64,000 bases of DNA from Adhaeribacter rhizoryzae (GCF_008629685.1 NZ_VWSF01000016.1:82932-146931), one strand, 5' to 3'. Counted from the stretch's first letter, positions 42,985 to 52,987 are shown. Made by a program: numbers and translations. The notes: generated from the sequence alone by a model not told the origin.

Positions 42985-45900
42985 ATGAGAAATTTCAAAC
43001 TCATTTTTTGTCTGCTTTTCACCTGGCTTGGTTTGCTGCAAGTAATAGATGCCCAGGCACAAAGTCAAATAACCGGCAGGGTAAAGTCAGCCGCTGGTGA
43101 AAACCTGCCGGGCGTTACCGTGTTATTAAAAGGCACCACTACGGGTACTACTACCGATGCGAATGGCACGTATAACTTAAGCGTACCGGTAACCAGCGGC
43201 ACCCTGGTATTTTCTTTTATTGGGTATACTACCTTAGAAAGAAATTTCGCTCAACCCGGCACCTTAGACGTAACGCTGGCCACAGATGCCAAAGCCCTCG
43301 ACGAAGTAATCGTAACGGCTTTGGGAATAAAGCGCGAAGCAAAGAAACTGGGCTATGCCACTTCTACCGTTAACACCGACCAAATAACTACTACCCGCAC
43401 CACCAATGTGGGCAACAGCCTGGTAGGCAAAGTGGCGGGCTTAAACGTGCAGGCCCCGCCCAGCGGCCCGGGTGGTTCCTCAAAAATCCGAATCCGGGGT
43501 CAATCTTCGTTTGGGGCTAATAATTCGCCATTAATTATTGTAAACGGCGTACCCATTAATAACTCAACCGGTGGCTCGGCAAACAGCGGTGGGACCGGTT
43601 TTAACGGCGAAGCCCGTACCGATACCGGCGACGGCCTGCAAAGCATTAACCCCGACGATATTGAATCGATGACGGTGCTGAAAGGAGCGGCAGCCGCGGC
43701 GCTTTATGGTTTTCGGGCGGCCAATGGGGCTATTATTATTACTACCAAATCGGGTAAAGGCCAAACCGGTATCGGGGTAGAACTTAACTCTAACTTTCAG
43801 GCCGATGAAGCTTTAGATTATACCGATTTTCAGTACGAATACGGCCAGGGAGAAAATGGCATTAGGCCCCAGGTGCTGCAGGGCGGGCCCAATGCGGCCC
43901 GAGGCGCATCTACCGGTACCGGCACCTGGAGTTTTGGCGAACGGTTCGATGGGAAGCCCACTATTTCGTTCGACGGCCAGACGCACCCGTACAGCCCTTA
44001 CCGCGACCGGGTAAAAGATTTTTACCGCACCGGCACCACCTGGACTAATTCGGTGGCTTTATCGGGTGGTAATGAAAAAGGAAATTTCCGGTTGTCTTTC
44101 GCCAATACCGATGCCAACAGCATTATACCAAATTCTGAGTTTCATAAAAAAATAATGAATTTTGGCTTAACCTACAGCCTCACCGATAAGCTTTCTACCC
44201 AGTTAAACGCCAACTACTCTAACGAGTACAACCGCAATCCGCCGGTAGTAGCCCAGCAAGATTACAATATTAACCAAACGCTTTATACCATTGCCAATAG
44301 CTTAGATGTAGCCTGGCTGGAGGCCGCTTACCAGGATGAAAATGGCAACGAAATATTCCCTTCACGGTTTACCAACCGGACTAACCCATACTGGACCATT
44401 AACAAACGTTTAGAAGAAAACCGGCGCGATCGTATTTTTGGCAATGCTTCTATTCGGTACCAGTTTACGCCTTGGTTGTACGCCCAAGGCCGGGTAGGGC
44501 AGGATTATTTTACCAACCCGTATAATGCCAACCGGCCAACCGGTACTGCTTTTTTAACGGCAGCACCCGTTGGGTTTAACGGCAACTTTTACCAGCGCGA
44601 AAATACTTTCCGGGAACGCAACTTAGATTTTTTGGTAGGCGCTAACCGCGAATTTGGCAAGTTTGGCATTGATTTAACCGTGGGCGGCAACTCCATGGAT
44701 ATTAAAACCACCAGCCTGGGTACTTCGGTAACAAACTTCTACGTGCGCGATTTATACACCATTGGCAATGGCCAGGTAAAAGAACCGCAGGCTTCTTACT
44801 CGCAAAACCGGGTTAATTCCTTATTTGGTACCGTCGATTTCTCGTTTAATAATTATTTGTTTTTAAACTTAACGGGCCGCAACGATTGGTTCTCTACGCT
44901 TAATCCGGAATCTAACAGCTATTTGTACCCCTCTATTAGTACCAGTTTTGTGTTTAGCCAGGCTTTTACTACCCTGCCGGCCTGGTTAAGTTACGGTAAA
45001 ATACGAGCGGCTTACGCCGAGGTGGGTGGTGCCACCGACCCTTACCAAAACGCGCTGTTTTATAACATTAACGCCAATCCTTTATCGGTAAACGGTACTA
45101 ATTACGCTTTAGGTAATATTTCGGGCTTAGTAAGTCCTAACCAAAATTTAAGGCCGTTGAGTGTAAAAGAAGCCGAGGCCGGTTTAGAACTAAGAACTTT
45201 AGACAGCCGCGTTAACCTGGATATTAGCTTTTACCGCAAAAACACCGTCGATGAAATCTTGAACGTGGATATTTCGAATACATCGGGTTTTAACCAAACC
45301 AAAGTAAACGTTGGTCAGCTCCGGAATCAGGGTATAGAAGCCATGTTAACCTTAGAACCGGTGCGTACAGAACCCATTACCTGGACAAGTACTTTCAACT
45401 TCACCATTAACAAAAGCGAAGTACTGGAATTGGCTAATAACCAAACCCGTTTCGACGTGGCTAATGCCCAAGATTTAGGTGCCTTTATTGGTTACGTGTC
45501 GCATGAAGTAGGTAAACCCTTGGCTTCCTTACGCGGGTTTGATTACCGTCGCGATGATCAGGGCCGAATTTTAACTTCTAACGGGCGGTTTGCTCAGGGT
45601 AACCTAATAACCTACGGCAGTGCTATTCCTACCCATACCGGCGGCTGGTTAAATACCGTCACTTTTAAAGGCATTCGGTTATTTACCCAAATAGATTTTA
45701 AAGCCGGTCATAAATTAATTTCTAACTCCAACTTTAACTGGATGCGGCATGGCTTGCACAAGGCTTCGTTGGTGGGTCGCGAAGGAGGGGTGGTAATGGC
45801 CGGTGCGGTAAATGCCGATGGCTCACCTAATACCGTAGCAGTACCGGCGCAGGAATTTTATAATAATTATCGGAGCGTAAATGTTACCACGCCATTTGTG

Positions 45901-46149
45901 TATGATGCCAGCTTTGTGCGTTGGCGCACCGTTTCGCTGGGCTACGATTTCTCGCGGTTTGTGAGCAAGTCTTTTGTAAAAGGTTTGGCGGTGAATGCTT
46001 TTATTAATAACGTTTTAATTATTAAAAAACACGTCGATAACCTGGATCCCGAAACCCAGTTTTCGGCTTCTGACCTGAATACGGGGCTGGAGGCGCACGC
46101 GCTGCCTACTACCCGCAGCTATGGTTTAAACTTAAATATTAAGCTTTAA
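42985..46149 (+). CDS. SusC/RagA TonB-linked outer-membrane transporter (no STN)
   Basis: A 1054-residue SusC with a signal peptide (MRNFKLIFCLLFTWLGLLQVIDAQAQ). A CarboxypepD_reg-like domain (ITGRVKSAAGENLPGVTVLL), the TonB box-like VIVTALGIKREAKKLGYA, the plug (RIRGQSSFGANNSPLIIVNG, LYGFRAANGAIIITTKSG) and the barrel follow. Unlike the SusC at 33782 it lacks an STN domain, so it should not signal through FecR; regulation may depend on the leader upstream. It imports an oligosaccharide or related ligand with the SusD-like partner 4 bases downstream. Confidence 0.95.
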   Translation: MRNFKLIFCLLFTWLGLLQVIDAQAQSQITGRVKSAAGENLPGVTVLLKGTTTGTTTDANGTYNLSVPVTSGTLVFSFIGYTTLERNFAQPGTLDVTLATDAKALDEVIVTALGIKREAKKLGYATSTVNTDQITTTRTTNVGNSLVGKVAGLNVQAPPSGPGGSSKIRIRGQSSFGANNSPLIIVNGVPINNSTGGSANSGGTGFNGEARTDTGDGLQSINPDDIESMTVLKGAAAAALYGFRAANGAIIITTKSGKGQTGIGVELNSNFQADEALDYTDFQYEYGQGENGIRPQVLQGGPNAARGASTGTGTWSFGERFDGKPTISFDGQTHPYSPYRDRVKDFYRTGTTWTNSVALSGGNEKGNFRLSFANTDANSIIPNSEFHKKIMNFGLTYSLTDKLSTQLNANYSNEYNRNPPVVAQQDYNINQTLYTIANSLDVAWLEAAYQDENGNEIFPSRFTNRTNPYWTINKRLEENRRDRIFGNASIRYQFTPWLYAQGRVGQDYFTNPYNANRPTGTAFLTAAPVGFNGNFYQRENTFRERNLDFLVGANREFGKFGIDLTVGGNSMDIKTTSLGTSVTNFYVRDLYTIGNGQVKEPQASYSQNRVNSLFGTVDFSFNNYLFLNLTGRNDWFSTLNPESNSYLYPSISTSFVFSQAFTTLPAWLSYGKIRAAYAEVGGATDPYQNALFYNINANPLSVNGTNYALGNISGLVSPNQNLRPLSVKEAEAGLELRTLDSRVNLDISFYRKNTVDEILNVDISNTSGFNQTKVNVGQLRNQGIEAMLTLEPVRTEPITWTSTFNFTINKSEVLELANNQTRFDVANAQDLGAFIGYVSHEVGKPLASLRGFDYRRDDQGRILTSNGRFAQGNLITYGSAIPTHTGGWLNTVTFKGIRLFTQIDFKAGHKLISNSNFNWMRHGLHKASLVGREGGVVMAGAVNADGSPNTVAVPAQEFYNNYRSVNVTTPFVYDASFVRWRTVSLGYDFSRFVSKSFVKGLAVNAFINNVLIIKKHVDNLDPETQFSASDLNTGLEAHALPTTRSYGLNLNIKL

Positions 46150-46153
46150 TTTT

Positions 46154-47671
46154 ATGAAGAAAAATATAGCCTTAGCACTGGTTGCGTTGCTTTTAAGCGT
46201 AAGTAGCTGCGATAAAGATTTTGAAGAAATAAATACCAACCCCAACCTGGCTACCGACCTGGACCCGGTTTATTTGTTAAATAATGCCCAGTTTAGTTCG
46301 GCCAATTTTGCCACCCACCATTACGAAGGCCAGATTGTGCAGCAACTAAATACGCCTTATACCGGCACCTTAGAGGCTGGTAACCACAACGTGCTGAACG
46401 ATGCCAACACCCGCACCTTGTGGAACGGCCTGTACGAAGGACCCATCCGGAATACCGTGGCGATTATTGAAAAAACCAAGGATCATCCGGCCATGAGTAA
46501 CTTGTATAACATGGCCCGCATTGTGAAAGCCTATAATTTTTTAGTACTGGTAGATACCTACGGCGATATTCCTTATTTCGAAGCCGGCAAAGGGTTTATA
46601 TCCAGCACTTATTTGCCTAAGTACGACGACCAGAAGCTTATTTATGATGATTTGCTGAAAGAGTTAGACGAAGCGGCGGTAGCCCTGGATGCGGCCAAAC
46701 CCAGTGTAACCGGCGGCGATATTTTCTACAATGGCAATATTGGCAGATGGAAAAAACTGGCTAATTCGCTTTTACTGCGCGTAGCCATGCGCTACACCGA
46801 ATCGGAGCTATCCAAAGCCGACCAGTGGGTAGATAAAGCTTTTGCCCGAGAATTAATGACTTCTAACGACGATAATGCGGTGGTTCGGTTTAATGCGCCG
46901 GCTTACGTGCATCCTACGCCCGCGCAGCTTACCAGTACCGAAAAATCTAATTATTTTGCCGGGGAGCCTTTCGTGAATTTCATGAAAACGAATAACGATC
47001 CGCGGGCGCCGTACCTATTTGTGCGATATTCTGCCCCGGGCACCGATAACGGCGGAATCATGAATACCAACCTGGCCGATCAGTTTGGTTTGCCTTTCGG
47101 TTATTCAGATGTAACCATAAAAAACGCACCTGGCTGGCGCGGCGCTTTTACAGAATATTCCCAATTCCGGAGAAATACCGTTCTAAACCAAAGTTCGCCG
47201 GAGTTTTTGGTAACCCACGCCCAAACCCAATTATTATTAGCTGAAGCGGCGCACCGCGGCTTTATTTCGGGCGATGCCAAAACTTACTACGAAACCGGTG
47301 TTAAAGCCCACATGGATCAGATAAAGGGTTACGATGCCAACATAAATATTTCCGACGCCGAGAAAAATGCTTATTTACAACAACCAGGCATTCTGTTTAA
47401 TCCGGCCAATGCTTTAGAACAAATTAATACGCAATATTGGGTCGCCTCTTTCCGGAGTTGGTCCGAAGCCTGGGCTAACTTCCGCCGTACCGAATTGCCA
47501 CGTTTGCAACCCATTAATTATCCCGGCGAAGATCCTTCGGTTAAGGGCAACTTTATTCGCCGTTTAGTATATCCCAACCGCGAAGTATCGGTGAACCAGG
47601 CCAACGTGAACGAAGCCATAAGCCGCATGGGCCCAAATGCTTTAGGAACCCGCTTATTCTGGGATGAATAA
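46154..47671 (+). CDS. SusD-like lipoprotein (SusD-like_2 group)
   Basis: A 505-residue lipoprotein with signal and lipobox VSSC. The mature start CDKDFEEINTNPNLATDLDP and the NNAQFSSANF block match the SusD-like_2 branch (PF12771), with TPR helices including LYNMARIVKAYNFLVLVDTYGDIPY. The C-terminal half has WVASFRSWSEAWANFRRTELP. It is translationally close to the SusC (4-base gap), and together they form one uptake complex. A strong terminator follows, so the downstream enolase gene is a separate unit. Confidence 0.93.
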   Translation: MKKNIALALVALLLSVSSCDKDFEEINTNPNLATDLDPVYLLNNAQFSSANFATHHYEGQIVQQLNTPYTGTLEAGNHNVLNDANTRTLWNGLYEGPIRNTVAIIEKTKDHPAMSNLYNMARIVKAYNFLVLVDTYGDIPYFEAGKGFISSTYLPKYDDQKLIYDDLLKELDEAAVALDAAKPSVTGGDIFYNGNIGRWKKLANSLLLRVAMRYTESELSKADQWVDKAFARELMTSNDDNAVVRFNAPAYVHPTPAQLTSTEKSNYFAGEPFVNFMKTNNDPRAPYLFVRYSAPGTDNGGIMNTNLADQFGLPFGYSDVTIKNAPGWRGAFTEYSQFRRNTVLNQSSPEFLVTHAQTQLLLAEAAHRGFISGDAKTYYETGVKAHMDQIKGYDANINISDAEKNAYLQQPGILFNPANALEQINTQYWVASFRSWSEAWANFRRTELPRLQPINYPGEDPSVKGNFIRRLVYPNREVSVNQANVNEAISRMGPNALGTRLFWDE

Positions 47672-47682
47672 TTAAAGAATTT

Positions 47683-47717
47683 ACCTGCCCGGCAAATTAA
47701 TACCGGGCAGGTTTTGT
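47683..47717 (+). terminator. Rho-independent terminator
   Basis: CCTGCCCGG / CCGGGCAGG stem with a 9-base loop and a TTTTGTATTTTT tail, 12 bases after the SusD stop. Confidence 0.92.
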
Positions 47718-47857
47718 ATTTTTCTTTTTAAAACAATATTATTTAGGTTAAATAATATTGGCGGGGCAAGTATCAGGTTTTCGGGTTTTATAAGTCTGCT
47801 GGGTATCCGCCGCAAAAGAATAAAAGCTCAATTACGCACCACAAATAATTCTTAATC

Positions 47858-49357
47858 ATGAAAAGCATTTTACAACAAATTATTGCCCAAACCAAGAAAC
47901 AAGAAAAAGCAGAGGCCGCCGCCCAGCAACAGGAAATAAATAATCCGCAAACGCAGGATAGCCGCCGGGATTTTCTGAAAAAAACCGCTTTGGGCGGTAT
48001 TGCGCTGGGTGGTTTTATGTCGGCTTCTATTGAAGATACCCTTGCCCAAACTACTTCTAAGGTTAAGCGGGCTTCTAACCCGTCGCAGCTAAAAATTACC
48101 GATATGCGCTATGCGCTCACCAATGTTATGGGCGGTACGGCCATTATCCGGATAGATACCAACCAGGGTATTTATGGTTTGGGCGAGGTAAGAGACGCGG
48201 CAGATGTGCGGTACGCGCTTTTCCTGAAAAGCCGCATATTAGGCGATAATCCGTGCAACGTAGAAATGATTTTTAAGAAAATCAGGCAGTTTGGTGGGCA
48301 AAGCCGCGCTGCGGGTGGCGTGTGTGCCGTTGAAATGGCGCTTTGGGATTTATGCGGCAAAGCTTACAACGTACCAGCCTGGCAATTATTAGGTGGCCGC
48401 TACCGCGATAAAATAAGATTATACGCCGATACGCCCGAAGCGGGCTCCGTGGAAGAACAAACCAAATTAATAAACTACCGGGTAAACGACCAAGGTTATA
48501 CCTGGCTTAAGATGGACGTTTCGATTGGGGAACTGAAAGGTAAGCCCGGCACACTGGTAAACTCTAAATTTTGGGAAGATTCCAGGGGCAATCTGGCGCA
48601 ATGGGGCGACCAGGCTAATCCCATGTCATACGCCAACGCGGTGCATCCATTTACGCAGATTCAAATAACCGAAAAAGGCCTGGAAGAACTATCGAATATT
48701 GTCGATCATACCCGCAAATTAATCGGCTACGATATTCCGCTCTCCACCGACCACTACGGCCATTTCGACTTAAATAACGGTATTAGGTTAGGCAAAGCCT
48801 TGGATAAATATCGCCTGGCCTGGTTCGAAGATGTGGTTTCTTGGGAATATACCAACCAATGGAAAACCATAACCGATGCTTTAGAAACCCCCACTACTAC
48901 TGGCGAAGATATTTATTTGCTCAAATATTTTAAACCCCTCATCGATATTCACGCCGTAGATATTATTCACCCGGATTTAGCCAGTTCGGGCGGTTTGCTG
49001 GAAACCAAGCGTATTGCTGATTACGCCGAAGAAAACGGCATTGCCATGGCCATGCACCAGGCCGGCACCCCGGTATCTTTTATGGCTTGCGTACACTGTG
49101 CCGCCGCTACCCAAAACTTTTTGTCGCTGGAACACCACTCCGTGGATATTCCGTGGTGGGAAAGTTTGGTAAAAACCACCGATGGCCGGCAATTAATAAC
49201 CAAAGGTTACGCCAATGTGCCGCTTTCGGCCCCCGGTTTGGGCATTGAACTAAACGAAGATGTAATACGGCAACACCTGCACCCCCGCGATAAAAGCTTT
49301 TTTGCCCCCACCAAAGAATGGGACGAAAGACGTTCGGTGGACCGGATTTTTAGCTAG
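47858..49357 (+). CDS. Tat-exported enolase-superfamily acid-sugar dehydratase-like protein
   Basis: A 499-residue member of the mandelate racemase / muconate lactonising group of the enolase superfamily. A 34-residue polar N-extension (MKSILQQIIAQTKKQEKAEA) precedes the twin-arginine signal SRRDFLKKTALGGIALGGF (35-53). The barrel supplies metal ligands Asp298 (STDHYGHF), Glu324 (WFED) and Glu350 (TGED), Lys218 (WLKMD) as a possible base and His400 (MHQAG). Family members dehydrate aldonic or aldaric acids to 2-keto-3-deoxy products. Cytoplasmic location is usual, so the Tat signal is notable. It may serve the preceding SusCD pair or the RraA-like genes downstream. Confidence 0.85.
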   Translation: MKSILQQIIAQTKKQEKAEAAAQQQEINNPQTQDSRRDFLKKTALGGIALGGFMSASIEDTLAQTTSKVKRASNPSQLKITDMRYALTNVMGGTAIIRIDTNQGIYGLGEVRDAADVRYALFLKSRILGDNPCNVEMIFKKIRQFGGQSRAAGGVCAVEMALWDLCGKAYNVPAWQLLGGRYRDKIRLYADTPEAGSVEEQTKLINYRVNDQGYTWLKMDVSIGELKGKPGTLVNSKFWEDSRGNLAQWGDQANPMSYANAVHPFTQIQITEKGLEELSNIVDHTRKLIGYDIPLSTDHYGHFDLNNGIRLGKALDKYRLAWFEDVVSWEYTNQWKTITDALETPTTTGEDIYLLKYFKPLIDIHAVDIIHPDLASSGGLLETKRIADYAEENGIAMAMHQAGTPVSFMACVHCAAATQNFLSLEHHSVDIPWWESLVKTTDGRQLITKGYANVPLSAPGLGIELNEDVIRQHLHPRDKSFFAPTKEWDERRSVDRIFS

Positions 49358-49592
49358 GAAAAGCGCAGGCAGCGCATGTCTATTAATATTTATCTGTTGC
49401 TGGCATCTAAATTTAGGTGCTCTTTTTTACCTTTCTATATACAATAAAGGTGCAATTAGGAATTAATATTCAGGATTAAATTTTTCCGGTGTAACGTTCC
49501 TGTTCTGCTGAAAGGCGAATTAGAATTTATATTTTAGATAATTAAACAGCGAAAGAAGTTCTTAGAGAGTAAAATAATATCAAAAAATAATA

Positions 49593-50522
49593 ATGAATAA
49601 AAAACTATTACTGATTCCCGTTTTTGTTTTAGCCGGATTTTTTGCGAAGGCCCAACGGGTAGGTTCTTCGCCGGAATACGTTAAAACCTTAACCGCCAAT
49701 TGGAAAGGCGAACGCACCCCGGATGGCCGCCCGAAAGTACCCGATTTGGTTCTGGACCGCTTACAGAATTGTACGCTTGAACAAATTTGGGGGTACTTAG
49801 GCAACAAAGGCTACCGGAACCAGGTCGAGAAAAACTGGGTAATTCTGAAGCCGGGCGAAACCATGACCGGCCGGGTAGTAACCGCCCAGTTTATGCCAAC
49901 CCGCCCTGATTTGGATAGTTTGGTAAGAGCACAAGGCAAAGCCGAAGGCCGTTCGCAAAAAGGCGGTATCAATATTTGGCCGATAGATATTTTAACCAAA
50001 GGCGATGTGTACGTGGCCGATGGTTACGGCAAAATAAAAGACGGTACCTTAATTGGTTCCAGTTTGGGTAACGCCATTTACGGCAAAACCGGCAAAGGTG
50101 TAATATTTTACGGCTCCGTCCGGGATATGCAGGAACTAAAAGATACCAAAGGCTTTAATGCCTGGGTAAAAGGCCACGACCCGTCTTACATTAAAGACAT
50201 GACGCCCACTTCTATTAACGCGCCCATCCGGGTTGGCGAAGTAACCGTATTTCCGGGCGATGTGGTGTTTGCGAACGAGTACGGCGTAGTTTTTATTCCG
50301 GCGCATTTGGTAGAAGGGCTGGTGTCGGCCTCCGAAATGACCGCCCTGCGCGACGAATTTGAGCGGGTACTGCTGCAACAAGGTAAATATCCTTCCGGGG
50401 AAATCCACGGCGATTGGTCGGATAAAATTAAAGAAGATTTCCGGAAATGGGTAGCCAAATACCCCAAAAAATTAGCCATCACCCAAAAAGACATAGAAGC
50501 TTATTTAGCCAAAGGCCATTAA
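49593..50522 (+). CDS. Exported RraA-like protein (HMG/CHA aldolase family), copy 1
   Basis: A 309-residue protein: a Sec signal (MNKKLLLIPVFVLAGFFAKAQ), then an RraA-like domain (PF03737). Residues WPIDILTKGDVYVADGYGKIKDGTLIGSSLGNAIY match the core with the phosphate/oxyanion Gly-rich loop. GVIFYGSVRDMQEL holds the Arg-Asp pair that binds substrate and metal in HMG/CHA aldolases. GDVVFANEYGVVFIP is the final core block. Most relatives are about 160-230 residues and cytoplasmic; here N- and C-terminal extensions and export are unusual. A second copy follows 267 bases downstream. Confidence 0.83.
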   Translation: MNKKLLLIPVFVLAGFFAKAQRVGSSPEYVKTLTANWKGERTPDGRPKVPDLVLDRLQNCTLEQIWGYLGNKGYRNQVEKNWVILKPGETMTGRVVTAQFMPTRPDLDSLVRAQGKAEGRSQKGGINIWPIDILTKGDVYVADGYGKIKDGTLIGSSLGNAIYGKTGKGVIFYGSVRDMQELKDTKGFNAWVKGHDPSYIKDMTPTSINAPIRVGEVTVFPGDVVFANEYGVVFIPAHLVEGLVSASEMTALRDEFERVLLQQGKYPSGEIHGDWSDKIKEDFRKWVAKYPKKLAITQKDIEAYLAKGH

Positions 50523-50617
50523 ACCAATTCCTAAAAAAATTCAGCTATACCTATTTTATCAATGCTATCAGAAGATTAAGAGCAATGTTGCTCCCATAAG
50601 TTAGTAACTACGAATGT

Positions 50618-50640
50618 CCCCCTTTGGAGGGGGCAGGGGG
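50618..50640. repeat. G/C-rich palindromic repeat, copy 3
   Basis: CCCCC-TTTGGA-GGGGG followed by CAGGGGG, in the gap between the two RraA-like genes. It resembles the repeats at 1446-1477 and 17125-17162. Confidence 0.65.
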
Positions 50641-50789
50641 AGGATTTACACCTGCAGATAATATTTTAAAGCTATAAATGCTTGAACAGTAACTTACTAA
50701 GATTCTAAGCAGCATTATTATAATTACGACCTGATTCAGCTTAAACCATTTTGTAAATCTATTTACTTTAATTCAATTTAGCTTATATA

Positions 50790-51722
50790 ATGAAATTTAA
50801 AACTTCCGGCTTATTAATGCTACTCGCTATAATTTGCTTCCCCAGCTTGCTGTTTGCCCAAACCATACCTAAAGACGAATTAATATTTCTGACCTCGGCG
50901 TGGAAAGGTGAACGCTTCGCGGACGGGCGACCTAAAATTGCGGACGATTTATTGGAGAGAGCGAAAAAAGTAGGAATTGCCGATGCCTGGACGGTACTCA
51001 AAAACGAAGGCTATACCAACCAGTACGAAGGCAACTGGAAAACTGTAAACGACGAAGTACCGGTAGTTGGCCGGGCCGTAACGGCCATGTTTATGCCCAG
51101 CCGACCCGATGTAGAAAAAAATATTAAAGAGCGGGGTACTACCAAACAAGGCCGCAAAGGCGCTACCAATTCATGGCCCATAGATGTTCTAACAAAAGGC
51201 GATGTGTACGTGGCCGATGGATTTGGCAAAATTGGCGGCGGAACCCTCATGGGCGCAACTTTGGCTAATTCTATTTTTACTAAATCTGGCAATGGCGTGG
51301 TATTTAATGCATCAGCCCGCGATTTAGAAGAAATTCAAACCATAAAAGGCTTTAACGCTTTTGTGCGCGATTGGCATCCTTCGTTTTTAGAAGAAAGTGT
51401 ACTAATGGGCTTAAATACGCCTATAAGAATTGGAATGGTAATGGTAATGCCCGGCGATTTGGTAATAGCCAAGCGCGAAGGCGTGCTTTTTATTCCGGCG
51501 CATTTAGCCGACCAGGTAATTAGTACCGCCGAATTTGTGACGCGTAAAGATAAATTTGGCTTCGAAATGGTTAAAACCGGGCGTTACACGGCCGGCCAGA
51601 TAGACAGCCAATGGAACGACCAGCTAAAAAACGATTTCCTGAAATGGTTAGGCAGCCATCCCGAAATGGGCACCATGACCAAAGCCGAACTGGATAAAGT
51701 AATGAGCAAAAGAACCTGGTAA
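50790..51722 (+). CDS. Exported RraA-like protein, copy 2
   Basis: A 310-residue paralogue of the gene upstream, with its own Sec signal (MKFKTSGLLMLLAIICFPSLLFAQ). Shared blocks are TSAWKGERFADGRPKI, WPIDVLTKGDVYVADGFGKI, GVVFNASARDLEEI (Arg-Asp pair retained) and GDLVIAKREGVLFIPAHLAD. In this copy the residue after the GDLV block is Lys-Arg rather than Asn-Glu, hinting at a different specificity. Both copies keep the expected aldolase core. An exported 2-keto acid lyase role is possible but unproven. Confidence 0.83.
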   Translation: MKFKTSGLLMLLAIICFPSLLFAQTIPKDELIFLTSAWKGERFADGRPKIADDLLERAKKVGIADAWTVLKNEGYTNQYEGNWKTVNDEVPVVGRAVTAMFMPSRPDVEKNIKERGTTKQGRKGATNSWPIDVLTKGDVYVADGFGKIGGGTLMGATLANSIFTKSGNGVVFNASARDLEEIQTIKGFNAFVRDWHPSFLEESVLMGLNTPIRIGMVMVMPGDLVIAKREGVLFIPAHLADQVISTAEFVTRKDKFGFEMVKTGRYTAGQIDSQWNDQLKNDFLKWLGSHPEMGTMTKAELDKVMSKRTW

Positions 51723-51772
51723 GCAGGTAGATTTATTGCGGATTGCTGCTTACGCGTTCTAGCTTAGAACCT

Positions 51773-52987
51773 TTATTTAGTAACCGGTTGCGTCCAGGCG
51801 GTTTCCAGGTCACCATCCTGGAAAGGGTTACGCTGGAGTTGGGAAGAAATAATTTTGGCGCGTACGTAAAGGTCTTTTGTTTGTAGTTGGTAGCTAGCTT
51901 TGGTGCCTTTTACTTCTTTTAAGATGCGGCCCGCTTTGCCAGTGCCTTCACCAGCCTCGTTAGGCCCCCAGAACTGAATGGTATAATCAACGCCGGCTTT
52001 TGGTTTTACCTGTACTTCTAATTTTCCTTTTTTGTAAGTTACATCTTTCAGTTCTACACCGGTACTAGCGTAAAAATCGCCGGCTTCCATGGCTGCTATT
52101 AAGGCAGCGGGCGTTAGTTCTTTGGCCTTTACCATTATCCAGCCCCGGCCCGTATTACTCAGGCCAACTTTGTGCTCCAGGTAGTTATGCGAGTCGTCGG
52201 TAGCTAAGCCGTAAAGCAGCGGTTTGCCTTGTTTAATATAATGGGTCAGCAGCCGGTCCCAGAGTTCTTCCATGCCTATGGTTACCGAATCGCCGTAATT
52301 ATGCACGTGCGGATGCCCGTTGTACACCTCAAAAAAGCGCTCACCTTTCAACTCTAACATATCTTCGGCTTTAATGGCCCAGCCAAAATTAGGATGATTA
52401 ATATGCGGGAACATGGGCTGGCCGGTTCGTTGGCGTTGCTCATACACCTGGTTTAAATTATTCTGCATTACTTCCGCCACACTGTTACCGCCTTGCCCTT
52501 TAATTAATTCTTTTACATTTATAGCGTTTATGTGAATGGGTTTGCCTTTGTAACCATCGGTAATTTCTTCGGCCTGAATAATTAAAAATTTGTTTTTCTC
52601 TTCGAATAAAGGCCGGTATTCGTCCAGGGTTTTCAGCTTAACACTAATTTTACCCGCCGAATCGGTTTTGTAGGTAACCCATTTTTCGCCGTACTTAGCT
52701 AAATATTCCTGAAATCGTTTTTGCCGGAAAGGATGCGCCGGAATTTGTTTCCAGAACTCGCCCTGCGCCAGAATATTATGGTCCGAAAGCGCAATAAAAT
52801 CATAGCCATTGGTTTTGTACCAATCCATGATCATTTCCGGAAAATCATCGCCATCGCTCCAGTAAGAGTGACTATGCGTATTGCCTTTGTACCATTTTGC
52901 TTTAGCGGACTGAGCTAGCGTTTGGGTTACCGGCAGGCAAAAAAATATTAGTAACCAGCAAGCTAATATTTGTTTTTGTTTTTGCAT
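51773..52987 (-). CDS. Exported PHP-domain metal-dependent phosphoesterase
   Basis: A 404-residue protein with signal peptide (QKQKQILACWLLIFFCLPVT) and a PHP domain. KGNTHSHSYWSDGDDFPEM gives the HxH metal motif and SDG. IALSDHN and FPHINHPNFGW give further metal ligands, and YGLATDDSHNYLEH the final Asp/His set. A C-terminal beta-sandwich (residues 310-400) is probably accessory. The family hydrolyses phosphoesters using two or three metal ions; the substrate is unknown. It converges with the RraA-like gene with only 50 bases between them. Confidence 0.85.
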   Translation of the reverse strand: MQKQKQILACWLLIFFCLPVTQTLAQSAKAKWYKGNTHSHSYWSDGDDFPEMIMDWYKTNGYDFIALSDHNILAQGEFWKQIPAHPFRQKRFQEYLAKYGEKWVTYKTDSAGKISVKLKTLDEYRPLFEEKNKFLIIQAEEITDGYKGKPIHINAINVKELIKGQGGNSVAEVMQNNLNQVYEQRQRTGQPMFPHINHPNFGWAIKAEDMLELKGERFFEVYNGHPHVHNYGDSVTIGMEELWDRLLTHYIKQGKPLLYGLATDDSHNYLEHKVGLSNTGRGWIMVKAKELTPAALIAAMEAGDFYASTGVELKDVTYKKGKLEVQVKPKAGVDYTIQFWGPNEAGEGTGKAGRILKEVKGTKASYQLQTKDLYVRAKIISSQLQRNPFQDGDLETAWTQPVTK

